From Paraburkholderia caribensis (lineage in GTDB: Bacteria; Pseudomonadota; Gammaproteobacteria; Burkholderiales; Burkholderiaceae): 64,000 nt of DNA. The DNA is taken from positions 3,038,001 to 3,102,000 of the forward strand of contig NZ_CP026101.1 of assembly GCF_002902945.1 (NCBI RefSeq). The letters are read 5' to 3'. Position 1 is the first letter of the stretch, and every line of letters begins with the position of its first letter. The notes under the pieces were generated by a model. It was not told the origin of the DNA. It did not search any database and saw only the letters and a program-made list of their open reading frames with translations. The position numbers and the translations under genes are program-made. Positions 1 to 8,952 of the stretch are shown here, one piece after another.

Positions 1-1173
1 TTCATGGACAATCTCATACGGCACTTCAGCTTCCGCCAGCAGCACGTTCATATGCCCAGGCATACGCCCAGCAACAGGGTGAATCGCATACTTCACATCC
101 ACGCCCTTTTCGATCAATAGATCGGTCAGCTCCTTCAGCGCATGTTGAGCGCGCGCAACGGCCAGCCCATAACCCGGCACGATCACAACGGTTTCGGCAT
201 TGCCGAGCATGAACGACGCATCTTCCGCCGACCCCGACTTGACAGGCCGCTGTTCCGCCGACCCGCCCGCCGTCGCCGCGCCGGCCTCACCGCCGAAGCC
301 GCCCAGAATCACATTGAAGAACGAGCGGTTCATCGCCTTGCACATGATGTACGACAGAATCGCACCCGACGAACCCACCAGCGACCCGGCAATGATCAGC
401 ATCGCGTTGTTCAGCGAAAAGCCGATGCCCGCCGCCGCCCAGCCGGAGTACGAGTTCAGCATCGACACGACCACGGGCATGTCCGCGCCGCCAATCGGGA
501 TGATGATCAGCACACCCAGCGCAAACGCGATCAACGTCATGATGATGAACGGCAGCCACGCTTGCGTGAGGAAGAAGATCACGCCGAAGCCGATCATCGC
601 GAGCGCGAGCAGCAGGTTGATCAGATGCTGGCCCGCATAGACGACAGGCGCGCCCTGGAACAGCCGGAACTTGTACTTGCCCGACAGCTTGCCGAACGCG
701 ATCACCGAACCGCTAAACGTAATCGCGCCAACGAAGGTGCCGATAAACAGTTCGATCCGGTTGCCATACGGCAGGAAGCCCGGGATGCCTTCCTCGGCGC
801 CGAGGCCGAACGCAGCCGGCTCCGACACCACGGCATAGGCAATACACACAGCCGCCATACCGATCAGCGAGTGCATCGCCGCGACGAGTTCAGGCATCTT
901 CGTCATCTCGACGCGCGCGGCGACGAATGCGCCAATCGCGCCGCCGACCACCAGCGCGACGAACACCAGCGACAGCCCAAGCGCGAGGTTCGAGCCAAGG
1001 AGCGCAGCCTGCTTCGAGATCAACGCGACAGTCGTCAGAATGGCGATCGCCATGCCGACCATGCCGAACACGTTGCCCGTTCGCGCCGTCTTCGGATTGG
1101 ACAGCCCTTTGAGCGCCTGGATGAAGCAGACGGAGGCGATCAGATAAAGGAGCGTAACGACGTTGAGGCTCAT
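1..1173 (-). CDS. pntB: NAD(P) transhydrogenase subunit beta, partial
   Basis: Membrane subunit of the proton-translocating transhydrogenase, which moves hydride between NAD(H) and NADP(H). The ATG is at 1173 and 391 codons are present; the family is usually about 460-480 residues, so the C-terminal part lies beyond the left edge. The visible part is mostly hydrophobic membrane segments. At the window edge the NADP-binding domain begins, with the conserved stretch KYAIHPVAGRMPGHMN. The start follows directly on the stop of pntAB, so the two are probably translationally coupled. The three-gene split (AA, AB, B) is the usual bacterial non-enteric arrangement. Confidence 0.95.
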   Translation of the reverse strand, partial: MSLNVVTLLYLIASVCFIQALKGLSNPKTARTGNVFGMVGMAIAILTTVALISKQAALLGSNLALGLSLVFVALVVGGAIGAFVAARVEMTKMPELVAAMHSLIGMAAVCIAYAVVSEPAAFGLGAEEGIPGFLPYGNRIELFIGTFVGAITFSGSVIAFGKLSGKYKFRLFQGAPVVYAGQHLINLLLALAMIGFGVIFFLTQAWLPFIIMTLIAFALGVLIIIPIGGADMPVVVSMLNSYSGWAAAGIGFSLNNAMLIIAGSLVGSSGAILSYIMCKAMNRSFFNVILGGFGGEAGAATAGGSAEQRPVKSGSAEDASFMLGNAETVVIVPGYGLAVARAQHALKELTDLLIEKGVDVKYAIHPVAGRMPGHMNVLLAEAEVPYEIVHE

Positions 1174-1506
1174 TTACGCACCCTCCTTCGAACCGCCAGG
1201 AGCCGCGATCTTCTTCGGCTCCTTCTTCTTGAACATCTCCAGCATTCGCCTCGTGACGAGGAACCCGCCGAACACGTTCACCGCCGCAAGCGCCACGGCA
1301 ATCGTGCCGAAGAACTTGCCCGTGCCGCCGACCGTGAGGCCCGCCGCGAGCATCGCGCCGACAATCACAATGGCCGAAATCGCGTTGGTCACGGCCATCA
1401 GCGGCGTATGCAGCGCCGGCGTCACGTTCCAGACGACGTGGTAGCCGACGTAGATCGCCAGCACGAAAATGATCAGGTTGATCACGGTATGGTTGATGAC
1501 TTCCAT
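1174..1506 (-). CDS. pntAB: NAD(P) transhydrogenase subunit alpha, part 2
   Basis: Small membrane subunit of about 110 residues, made almost entirely of three hydrophobic segments, matching the membrane part of the alpha chain when it is split from the NAD-binding domain. A GTG at 1509 is directly followed by an ATG at 1506; I chose the ATG because it sits about 7 nt after a GGAG ribosome-binding site. The gene lies 17 bp after pntAA and abuts pntB, so all three form one operon and one membrane complex. Confidence 0.93.
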   Translation of the reverse strand: MEVINHTVINLIIFVLAIYVGYHVVWNVTPALHTPLMAVTNAISAIVIVGAMLAAGLTVGGTGKFFGTIAVALAAVNVFGGFLVTRRMLEMFKKKEPKKIAAPGGSKEGA

Positions 1507-1523
1507 CACCAGTCTCCTATTTC

Positions 1524-2666
1524 TTACGCCTTGCGCGTGACTTCGCCGTCGCGCGCCACCAGCGTGGCCGCGACGATGTCGTCCGCGAGATCGATATTGA
1601 GCGTGCCTTCCTTCGTGACGATCAGCTTCATGAAGTCGAGCAGATTGCGTGCGTACAGTGCCGAGGCGTCCGACGCGACCATCGACGCGAGATTCGTGTA
1701 CCCCGCGATCGTCACGCCATGTTTGACGACGACCTTGTCGGCCTCCGTCAGCGGACAGTTGCCGCCGCGCTGCCCTTCATACTCGGGGCCGCGTCCCGCT
1801 GCGAGGTCGACGAGCACCGTGCCCGGTTTCATCGCCTGCACGGTTTCGACGGAGATCAGGGTCGGCGCGGCACGGCCGGGAATCAGCGCGGTGGAGATCA
1901 CGATGTCGGCCTGCTTCGCCCGTTCGTGAACCAGCGCGGACTGGCGCGCAAGCCACGATGGCGGCATCGGCCGCGCGTAACCGCCGACGCCTTCGGCCGC
2001 TTCGCGTTCCTCATCGGTTTCGTAAGGCACGTCGAGGAATTTGCCGCCAAGCGACTCGATCTGCTCCTTCACGGCAGGACGCACGTCCGACGCTTCAATC
2101 ACGGCGCCAAGGCGCTTCGCAGTCGCGATCGCCTGCAAGCCGGCTACGCCCGCGCCAAGAATCAGCACGCGCGCCGCTTTCACGGTGCCCGCCGCGGTCA
2201 TCAGCATCGGCATGAAGCGCGGGTAAAGATCGGCGGCGAGCAACACCGCTTTGTAGCCCGCAATGTTGGCTTGAGACGACAGTACGTCGAGGCTTTGCGC
2301 ACGTGTCGTACGCGGCGCGGCTTCGAGCGCGAACGCAGTTATTCCTGCGGCTGCAAGCTTTGATGCGTTCTCGACATTAAACGGCTCCAGCATGCCGACC
2401 AGCACCGCGCCTCGTTTAAGAAGCGGGAGTTCTGAATCGGTGGGGCTTTGAACCTTGAGAACGATGTCTGCGCCGAATGCGACTGGCGCATCGACGAGTT
2501 CTGCGCCCGCAGCTGCGTACGCGTCGTCCAGATAGCTCGCGGCCGTTCCTGCGCCGCTCTGTACGGTAACCCTGTGGCCCTGCGACACGTACTTCTTGAC
2601 CGTCTCGGGCGTCGCGGCGACGCGTGTTTCGTACGGCCGCGTCTCGGCTGGCACTCCGATGTGCAT
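1524..2666 (-). CDS. pntAA: NAD(P) transhydrogenase subunit alpha, part 1 (NAD-binding)
   Basis: Soluble NAD(H)-binding domain of the transhydrogenase, 380 residues. The N-terminal AlaDH/PNT domain starts MHIGVPAETRPYETRVAATP. The Rossmann motif VLILGAGVAGLQAIATAKRLGA lies near residues 168-190, followed by a typical DVRPAVKEQIESLGGKF stretch. It is the first gene of the pntAA-pntAB-pntB operon. By analogy with other species the complex supplies NADPH from the proton gradient. The upstream gap 2667-2954 separates it from a divergent Nudix gene and probably holds both promoters, though I did not find a convincing -35/-10 pair. Confidence 0.95.
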   Translation of the reverse strand: MHIGVPAETRPYETRVAATPETVKKYVSQGHRVTVQSGAGTAASYLDDAYAAAGAELVDAPVAFGADIVLKVQSPTDSELPLLKRGAVLVGMLEPFNVENASKLAAAGITAFALEAAPRTTRAQSLDVLSSQANIAGYKAVLLAADLYPRFMPMLMTAAGTVKAARVLILGAGVAGLQAIATAKRLGAVIEASDVRPAVKEQIESLGGKFLDVPYETDEEREAAEGVGGYARPMPPSWLARQSALVHERAKQADIVISTALIPGRAAPTLISVETVQAMKPGTVLVDLAAGRGPEYEGQRGGNCPLTEADKVVVKHGVTIAGYTNLASMVASDASALYARNLLDFMKLIVTKEGTLNIDLADDIVAATLVARDGEVTRKA

Positions 2667-2954
2667 CGTGAATCCTCCTCGACCATCCTGTTATGAAAAT
2701 CTGGAATCGCCGACGAAGGGCAACGCCGGCAATGCAAAAGGCAAGTGCAACGGCTACGCACGGCTGGGGCTTCAGCCACGATGTCCACTTTAACCGAAGT
2801 CCAGGGGCGGATCGAAATTGGTAACGATCCCGGTATTCAGGAACACGATCCTTGTGTCTTTCCGTGCCTTTTGCATCGTTATGTGCTAGGCGGAGAGCCG
2901 CCGATCTTCGCGGGCACCGGCAAGCCCGGGCCATAAACGGTAAAATGGCGTCCC

Positions 2955-3452
2955 ATGAAACCGGAAACCTGGGCTCCGCATGTCACGGTCGCGGCCGTCG
3001 TCGAACGCGATGGGCGTTTCCTGCTGGTCGAAGAACATACGCCCGCCGGGCTGCGGCTGAACCAGCCCGCCGGACATCTGGAAGCGGGCGAGACGTTGAC
3101 GCAAGCCGTCGTCCGCGAAACGCTCGAAGAGACGGCGCAGTCATTCGTTCCCGCGGCGCTGGTCGGCGTCTACATGACGCATTTCAGCCGGCCCGACACC
3201 GTCGACGGCCCGCAGGATGGCGTCACGTATCTGCGCTTCACGTATTGCGGCTCGACGCACGGCGAACCTCCCGAGGCCCGCGCGCTCGATCCCGATATCG
3301 TCCGCACCGTCTGGATGAGCGCGGACGAATTGCGCGCATGCCCCGAGCGGCATCGCACGCCGCTCGTGATGCAATGTATCGACGATTACCTCGCAGGCCG
3401 GCGTTTCCCGCTCGACTTCGTGCAAACGCATTCGGTCGGGCCCTCCCGATAG
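2955..3452 (+). CDS. Nudix hydrolase (NudJ-like)
   Basis: Nudix phosphohydrolase of 165 residues. The Nudix box is complete: GHLEAGETLTQAVVRETLEE, near residues 40-59, fits GX5EX7REUXEEXGU with the metal-binding REXXEE present. Nudix genes of this type often lie just before mnmA, as here (41 bp upstream of mnmA), which makes it similar to the NudJ group that acts on thiamine pyrophosphate and nucleotides. The substrate cannot be told from sequence. It probably forms a transcription unit with mnmA. Confidence 0.88.
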   Translation: MKPETWAPHVTVAAVVERDGRFLLVEEHTPAGLRLNQPAGHLEAGETLTQAVVRETLEETAQSFVPAALVGVYMTHFSRPDTVDGPQDGVTYLRFTYCGSTHGEPPEARALDPDIVRTVWMSADELRACPERHRTPLVMQCIDDYLAGRRFPLDFVQTHSVGPSR

Positions 3453-3493
3453 AACGCGTGCTTCGGCACACAAGAGCAGTCAGGCAGATTCAC

Positions 3494-4645
3494 ATGAGCA
3501 AACAGAAAGTGGTGGTAGGCATGTCGGGCGGCGTCGATTCGTCCGTGACGGCATGGCTGCTAAAGGAACAGGGTTACGACGTGGTCGGCCTGTTCATGAA
3601 GAACTGGGAAGACGACGACGACAGCGAATACTGTTCGACGCGTCAGGACTGGATCGACGTCGTGTCGGTCGCGGACCTGATCGGCATCGACGTCGAAGCG
3701 GTGAACTTCGCGGCCGAATACAAGGACCGCGTATTCGCCGAATTCCTGCGCGAGTATTCGGCCGGCCGCACGCCGAACCCGGACGTGCTGTGCAATGCAG
3801 AGATCAAGTTCAAGGCCTTCCTCGATCACGCGATGTCGCTCGGCGCGGAGACCATCGCGACGGGCCACTACGCGCGCGTGCGGGAGATCGACGGGCGTTT
3901 CGAGCTGCTCAAGGCGTTCGACCACACGAAGGACCAGTCGTACTTCCTGCATCGCCTGAATCAGGCGCAGCTGTCGAAGACGCTGTTTCCGCTCGGCGAA
4001 ATCCCCAAAACCAAAGTGCGCGAAATCGCCGAACAGATCGGCCTGCCGAACGCGAAGAAGAAAGACTCGACGGGCATCTGCTTTATCGGCGAACGGCCCT
4101 TCCGCGACTTCCTGAACCGCTATCTGCCCACCAAACCCGGCCCGATGAAAACCACCGAGGGCAAGACGGTCGGCGAGCACATCGGCCTCGCGTTTTATAC
4201 GTTCGGGCAGCGCAAGGGCATCGGCCTTGGCGGCAGCAAGGAAGGCAGTGGCGAGCCGTGGTTCGTCGCGGGCAAGGACATCGCGTCGAACACGCTGTAT
4301 GTCGCGCAGGGCCACGATCACCCGTGGCTGCTGAGCCATACGCTGACGGCGGGCAATACGAGCTGGGTCGCGGGCCACGCGCCCGAGGAAGGCCACGCGT
4401 GCGCGGCGAAGACGCGTTATCGCCAGGCCGATGCGGCATGCACGTTCGGCGCTGCCGATGGCGCCGACCCGAACGCGCTCTTTTCCCTTCATTTCGCCGA
4501 CGCTCAGTGGGCTGTCACGCCGGGGCAATCGGCCGTGCTCTACGATGGCGACGTGTGCCTTGGCGGCGGCATCATCGAGCACGCGGCCACCGCGCAGCCG
4601 GTCGTCCGCCAGCCTCAGAAAGCGGCGCTGCTGACGGCACGCTGA
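3494..4645 (+). CDS. mnmA: tRNA-specific 2-thiouridylase MnmA
   Basis: Sulfurtransferase that makes 2-thiouridine at wobble position 34 of tRNA-Lys, -Glu and -Gln, using ATP and sulfur relayed from the Tus or IscS system. The PP-loop GMSGGVDSS lies near residues 9-17. A DVLCNAEIKFK stretch carries one catalytic Cys (near residue 99) and TGICFIGER the second (near 198). Length of 383 residues is slightly above the E. coli form. I chose the ATG at 3494 because MSKQKVVVGMSGG starts directly at the fold; the reading frame is open far upstream but that is chance. Confidence 0.96.
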   Translation: MSKQKVVVGMSGGVDSSVTAWLLKEQGYDVVGLFMKNWEDDDDSEYCSTRQDWIDVVSVADLIGIDVEAVNFAAEYKDRVFAEFLREYSAGRTPNPDVLCNAEIKFKAFLDHAMSLGAETIATGHYARVREIDGRFELLKAFDHTKDQSYFLHRLNQAQLSKTLFPLGEIPKTKVREIAEQIGLPNAKKKDSTGICFIGERPFRDFLNRYLPTKPGPMKTTEGKTVGEHIGLAFYTFGQRKGIGLGGSKEGSGEPWFVAGKDIASNTLYVAQGHDHPWLLSHTLTAGNTSWVAGHAPEEGHACAAKTRYRQADAACTFGAADGADPNALFSLHFADAQWAVTPGQSAVLYDGDVCLGGGIIEHAATAQPVVRQPQKAALLTAR

Positions 4646-4942
4646 GCCTTGCCAGGAAAGGCTCGCGGACACGTTCCGCAAGCCTTTCCCGCCGACATCG
4701 CTGCACCGATTCCCGCTTCGTTGTATCTTCCGGGCGACGGTTGTCCTGCCGCCCGCGTTTCAGCGCGCTGACGATTCGCTTCATGTTCCGTGGAACGCGC
4801 CGTTAACTGGGCAAGAACAACCCGCTGTACCGTTTCGCAGCGCGATCCATCCCCACGGACGTCCGCTGTTTTCACGAGAAGACGCCGACGCCCGCTGCGC
4901 CGGATGCTTCCGCTGCGATGAATTCACCGCAATGGAGTTGTC

Positions 4943-6553
4943 ATGTTTTCTCGACGTTATCTGGCGATGTGGGGTGCCATCCTGCTGCTCGCGGCCTGCG
5001 CTGCGCTCGCGGCAACCGGTCACATCGCATGGCTGTGGGTCATCGTGCCTGTGCTGCTGGTCGTGCTCGGCGCTTACGATCTGACGCAGGAGCGCCACGC
5101 GATCCTGCGCAACTATCCGCTGTGGGGCCACTTCCGTTTCCTGTTCGAGTTCATCCGGCCGGAGATCCGCCAGTATTTCGTCGAAGACGACACGGAAGAA
5201 AAGCCCTTCTCGCGCGCGCAGCGCAGCATCGTTTATCAGCGCGCGAAGAACGAAGTGGACAGCCGGCCCTACGGCACCGAAATCGACGTGAAGGCGACGG
5301 GCCATGAATTCATCAGCCATTCGCTCGTGCCGACCAGGCTCGACGGCCACGACTTTCGCGTCGTCGTCGGGGCGAACCGCGCGCAGCCGTATTCGATGTC
5401 GATCTTCAACATCTCCGCGATGAGCTTCGGCTCGCTGTCCGCGAACGCGATTCTGGCGCTGAACCTCGGCGCGAAGAAAGGCAACTTCGCGCACGACACG
5501 GGAGAAGGCTCGATGTCGAAGTATCACCGCGAGCATGGCGGCGACATCATCTGGGAAATAGCGTCGGGCTACTTCGGCTGCCGCAACGACGACGGCACGT
5601 TCAACGCCGACAAGTTTGCGAAGCAGGCGAGCGAGCCGCAAGTGAAGATGATCGAGGTGAAGCTGTCGCAAGGCGCGAAGCCAGGTCACGGCGGCGTGCT
5701 GCCCGCCGCAAAGATCACACCGGAAATTTCCGAAACGCGCGGCGTGCCGATGGGCCGCGACTGCATCTCGCCCGCCACGCATTCGGAATTCTCGACACCG
5801 CGTGAGCTGCTCGAATTCGTCGAGCGTCTGCGCAACCTGTCGGGCGGCAAGCCGACGGGCTTCAAGCTGTGCATCGGGCATCCGTGGGAATTCTTCGGTA
5901 TCGCCAAGGCGATGCTGGAAACGGGCATTTTGCCGGACTTTATCGTCGTGGACGGCGCGGAAGGCGGGACGGGCGCGGCGCCGCTCGAATTCACCGATCA
6001 CATCGGCGTGCCGCTGCAAGAAGGGCTGCTGCTCGTGCACAACACGCTGGTCGGTATCGGGCTGCGCGACAAGATCCGCATTGGCGCGAGCGGCAAGATG
6101 ATCACGGCTTTCGATATCGCGAAGACGCTGGCGATCGGCGCCGACTGGGTGAACGCGGCGCGCGGCTTCATGTTCGCGGTGGGGTGTATTCAGGCGCAGA
6201 CGTGTCATACGGGCCGCTGCCCGACGGGTGTCGCGACGCAGGACCCGGTGCGCCAGCGCGCGCTGATCGTCACCGACAAATCGGACCGCGTGTTCAACTT
6301 CCATCACAACACGCTGCATGCGCTGCAGGAGATCATCCAGGCCGCGGGTTTGCGCCATCCGGCGGATCTGCGGGCGCATCATATCGTGCGGCGGGTGTCG
6401 TCGTATGAAGTGCGGCTGATGTCGGATTTGCTGAAGTATCTTGAACCGGGTGATCTGCTGGTTGGGCAGTATCGGTATACGTTGTATGAGAAATGGTGGC
6501 CCGTGGCGCGGAGTGATTCGTTTGCGCCGGAACTCGAGGTGGGTGTTGCGTGA
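4943..6553 (+). CDS. FMN-binding glutamate synthase domain protein, membrane-anchored
   Basis: 536-residue protein with two hydrophobic N-terminal segments (about residues 7-27 and 29-47), then a stand-alone GltB-like FMN/Fe-S synthase domain. The motif ARGFMFAVGCIQAQTCHTGR followed by CPTG (near residues 407-427) gives the C-x5-C-x4-C spacing of the glutamate synthase 3Fe-4S cluster. There is no amidotransferase (class II GATase) domain and no GltD partner nearby, so this is not a complete glutamate synthase. The electron donor and nitrogen source are unknown. The ATG at 4943 follows GGAG by 7 nt. Confidence 0.85.
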   Translation: MFSRRYLAMWGAILLLAACAALAATGHIAWLWVIVPVLLVVLGAYDLTQERHAILRNYPLWGHFRFLFEFIRPEIRQYFVEDDTEEKPFSRAQRSIVYQRAKNEVDSRPYGTEIDVKATGHEFISHSLVPTRLDGHDFRVVVGANRAQPYSMSIFNISAMSFGSLSANAILALNLGAKKGNFAHDTGEGSMSKYHREHGGDIIWEIASGYFGCRNDDGTFNADKFAKQASEPQVKMIEVKLSQGAKPGHGGVLPAAKITPEISETRGVPMGRDCISPATHSEFSTPRELLEFVERLRNLSGGKPTGFKLCIGHPWEFFGIAKAMLETGILPDFIVVDGAEGGTGAAPLEFTDHIGVPLQEGLLLVHNTLVGIGLRDKIRIGASGKMITAFDIAKTLAIGADWVNAARGFMFAVGCIQAQTCHTGRCPTGVATQDPVRQRALIVTDKSDRVFNFHHNTLHALQEIIQAAGLRHPADLRAHHIVRRVSSYEVRLMSDLLKYLEPGDLLVGQYRYTLYEKWWPVARSDSFAPELEVGVA

Positions 6554-7281
6554 CGCTGGGGGTTTTGGCGGGCATCCGTGATGCGGTTCTGGTTTGCTAG
6601 TGTTGCTTGCCCCTGAGCGGGGCTTGCTTTTGGTCGTGTGCGATGCTGGGTTGTTTGCCCTGTGTTTTTGCTGGCATCCGCGGTTTGCCTTTGCTTTCGC
6701 TGGCATCCGCGAATTGTTATCGCACTTCACACGTCGCCCCTGTGCGGGGCGGCACCTACTTTTCTTTGCCGCCGCAAAGAAAAGTAGGCAAAAGAAAGCG
6801 GCTCACACCGCCAGCGCTTGACTTCTGCCCACGGGCCCCCAACGGCCCCGCCCTTCGCACGGCAACGCACCTGTTCACCTGCGTTGCCAACGCTCTCTCC
6901 CTGCGCCTCACCCGCTTCACGCTCCCGCGTCACAACACGCCGCGCCAGACAGTCCTCCGCCGCCCAGGTGGCAAACTGTGTGTAGGCCCTCGGCACTCCA
7001 CACGCTTCACTCCAGACCGATAGCGCATGCGTTCCACCCTGTAAGAGCGCTACCCTATACGACGCGACAACCTACACACAGTTTGCCACCTGGGCGGCAC
7101 ATACCATTCGCTGCCGACTGCACGAGTGCGGGTAATTGAAGCGGGTGAGGCGTTCATTCGAAGCGTTGGCAACGGGCAGCAACCGCGGGCGCTGGCGTGT
7201 GAAGGATGGGGCCGTTGGGGGCCCGTGGGCAAACGTCAAGAATTGGCGGTGTGAGCCGCTTTCTTTTGCCTACTTTTCTTT

Positions 7282-7289
7282 GCGGCGGC
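7282..7289. repeat. 8-bp target-site duplication, left copy
   Basis: GCGGCGGC directly left of the IS66-family element, repeated at 8767-8774. Eight base pairs is the duplication length of the IS66 family. The uninterrupted element copies 2 and 3 carry this 8-mer only once, which confirms the insertion point. Confidence 0.92.
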
Positions 7290-8766
7290 GTAACTATTCA
7301 GCGGTAACCAGAGGTGAAACGACGAATCCGGCAAAGCCTAACGCCAGCGCGTTGATCAGCGAACGGTTCTGCTTGCGTAAGGTGGCAAGGTAGGAGCGGA
7401 TCGTGCAGAACGCCTCCATGCCCGATTCCGAGCGGAAGCACCCGGAAATCTTCTGTTTGAGTTTGGGCATGCGGATATCGCGTTCGGCCTGATTGTTGTC
7501 GAACGGTACGCGGTGATCGGCAATGAAGCGCCACACCTCATCGGCATACTTGTGAAGCCGTGTGAGCAGGTTGCAGGCAAAGCTTTGCCTGATCCTGCCG
7601 CGACGTTCCTGGCGCAAGGGCTCACGCGCCTGCTGTGGATTGAGCTTGCGCGCCCGGGCGATCAGGGCGCGGCTGCGCCGTGTGTAATAGCGTTGGCGCG
7701 CCGGGCTCAGCATGTTGTTTCCTGAAGCCCGACTGAGTTCGACCTCGCGCTTTGCCTGGCGAAGCAGGTCAATCATCTGCTGTGCCCAGGGTTGCTGCGT
7801 GGACTCCAGGACGAACACCAGTTCACGCAGATGATGGGCATTGCACAGCGCATGCTCACACTCATAGCCGGCATACGGCCGCCAGCCGTCATGGACCGCG
7901 ACTCCCGTAAAGCCGGGGAGAATGCCGAAGCTGTCCAGCGCCTGACTGCCGCGCTTGCTGTGCGCGCCATACCAGCTCAACGCGTGCGTCGAGGCGACAT
8001 GCAGCCAGTGGGACTCACGCCCCACGCGCATGCAGCTCTCATCGAAATGCACGACGGGTTGCCCGCGTAGCGCCTGCTGGATCTGATCAACGCACGGCGC
8101 CAGTAACTGCGCGGCCTGATCAATACTGTGCTGGACGGTTCCCGTACTCACATGCAAACCGAACAGGTCTTCCAGCGCCTGGGCGGTGCGCGCAACCGGC
8201 AACTGCTGGTATTGCGTCAGATAGACGGCTGCGGCGCGAATCTGGGGGCCGTACTGAACCGCCTGGCTCACGCCCTTGGGAAATGCCCCCGAATGCTGCT
8301 TGCCGCAGCAGCGGCACTGTGCGATCTGCACGCGATGTTCAGTCACCTCAAAGCGCGTGGGCGGCAGATCAATCACCTGGCGGCCTTCGGGCAACACGGC
8401 CACGCTGGCTGCCGCGATGCGGTTGCCACATTTATCGCATACCCGCGCCACCGGGTGAATCTCGATGTGATCGGCTTGCGCGACGCGTTTGAGCGTCTTG
8501 CCTTTGTGCCCCGGTTGGGCGCCCGGCCTGGCGTCGCTCGTGTTACGCAATGACTTTGGCTTGCGCTTCGGACCATCGCTTGACGGCGGCTTGCTGGAGT
8601 TATGACTGTCCTTCTCAAGCTTTGCCTCGAGCTCGTTCAGACGCCTCACCAGATCAATGATAAGTGCGTCCTTCTGCTCCGGTGTCAGCTCCTTGATGTC
8701 GGGCATCTTCGTCATGCCCCTCACTATGCACATCCTGGTAGCAGTTTACAAGCGCTGAATAGTTAC
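7290..8766 (-). mobile_element. Complete IS66-family insertion sequence (single-ORF type)
   Basis: 1477-bp IS bounded by perfect 14-bp inverted repeats, GTAACTATTCAGCG at 7290 and CGCTGAATAGTTAC ending at 8766. Ends starting GTAA and an 8-bp duplication are typical of IS66. It carries only a transposase gene, without tnpA/tnpB accessory genes, as in the ISBst12-like subgroup. It entered the loop of a hairpin in palindromic element copy 1. Ends and ORF are intact, so the element could be active or recently arrived. Confidence 0.93.
7294..8715 (-). CDS. tnpC: IS66-family transposase
   Basis: DDE transposase of about 473 residues. N-terminal region: coiled coil (LVRRLNELEAKLEKDSHNSS) then the IS66 signature SSKPPSSDGPKRK. 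A zinc-binding domain follows with CDKCG and CRCCGKQH. The catalytic region includes HFDESCMRVGRESHWLHV and the conserved region around NNQAERDIRMPK near the C-terminus. The frame opens at 8733 (ATG), but MTKMPDIKELTPEQ at 8715 looks the more typical start. The stop codon TAG lies inside the left inverted repeat. No frameshift or internal stop is seen. Confidence 0.93.
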   Translation of the reverse strand: MTKMPDIKELTPEQKDALIIDLVRRLNELEAKLEKDSHNSSKPPSSDGPKRKPKSLRNTSDARPGAQPGHKGKTLKRVAQADHIEIHPVARVCDKCGNRIAAASVAVLPEGRQVIDLPPTRFEVTEHRVQIAQCRCCGKQHSGAFPKGVSQAVQYGPQIRAAAVYLTQYQQLPVARTAQALEDLFGLHVSTGTVQHSIDQAAQLLAPCVDQIQQALRGQPVVHFDESCMRVGRESHWLHVASTHALSWYGAHSKRGSQALDSFGILPGFTGVAVHDGWRPYAGYECEHALCNAHHLRELVFVLESTQQPWAQQMIDLLRQAKREVELSRASGNNMLSPARQRYYTRRSRALIARARKLNPQQAREPLRQERRGRIRQSFACNLLTRLHKYADEVWRFIADHRVPFDNNQAERDIRMPKLKQKISGCFRSESGMEAFCTIRSYLATLRKQNRSLINALALGFAGFVVSPLVTAE

Positions 8767-8774
8767 GCGGCGGC
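8767..8774. repeat. 8-bp target-site duplication, right copy
   Basis: GCGGCGGC directly right of the IS, matching 7282-7289. Confidence 0.92.
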
Positions 8775-8840
8775 AAAGAAAAGTAGGTGCCGCCCCGCAC
8801 AGGGGCGACGCCTGAAGCGCGCTAACGCATCGCGGATGCC

Positions 8841-8952
8841 AGCGAAAGCGAAAGCGAAAGCAAATCACGGACGCCACCGAAAGCAAAGGCAAATCGCGGA
8901 TGCCAGCGCAAAACCAACCACACCGCCCCGAAGCCCGCGCCGCAAAAAAACC
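8841..8952 (+). repeat. AGCGAAA-type simple repeat flank of element copy 1
   Basis: Right flank of the palindromic element: tandem GCGAAA hexamers and two more CGCGGATGCCAGCG-like stretches, mirrored on the left flank by TTTGCTTTCGCTGGCATCCG around 6680-6710. Similar flanks occur at copies 2 and 3. No gene is seen here. Confidence 0.6.

Larger units (their letters stand above)
6702..8840 (+). repeat. Large palindromic intergenic element, copy 1 (interrupted by IS66)
   Basis: First of three related elements in the window. It runs from GGCATCCGCG at 6702 to the inverted CGCGGATGCC at 8840. Removing the IS (7290-8766) and one target copy leaves about 654 bp. Its two arms are near-mirror images: outer arms with a CCTACTTTTCTTTGC hairpin, a CCCACGGGCCCCCAACG segment mirrored on the other side, and an inner GGTGGCAAACTGTGTGTAGG (about 6965) mirrored about 7070-7090. 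A non-palindromic core of about 80 bp gives the element a direction. The small open frames inside it (for example 6594-6821) follow the repeat, not a protein family. Confidence 0.9.

Noticed and set aside
6594..7290. Small proteins in the palindromic repeat (RPCAGRHLLFFAAAKK, GGTYFSLPPQRKVGKRKR and similar)
   Set aside because: The same peptides appear in all element copies in several frames and on both strands; they are translations of the hairpin, not a conserved family.
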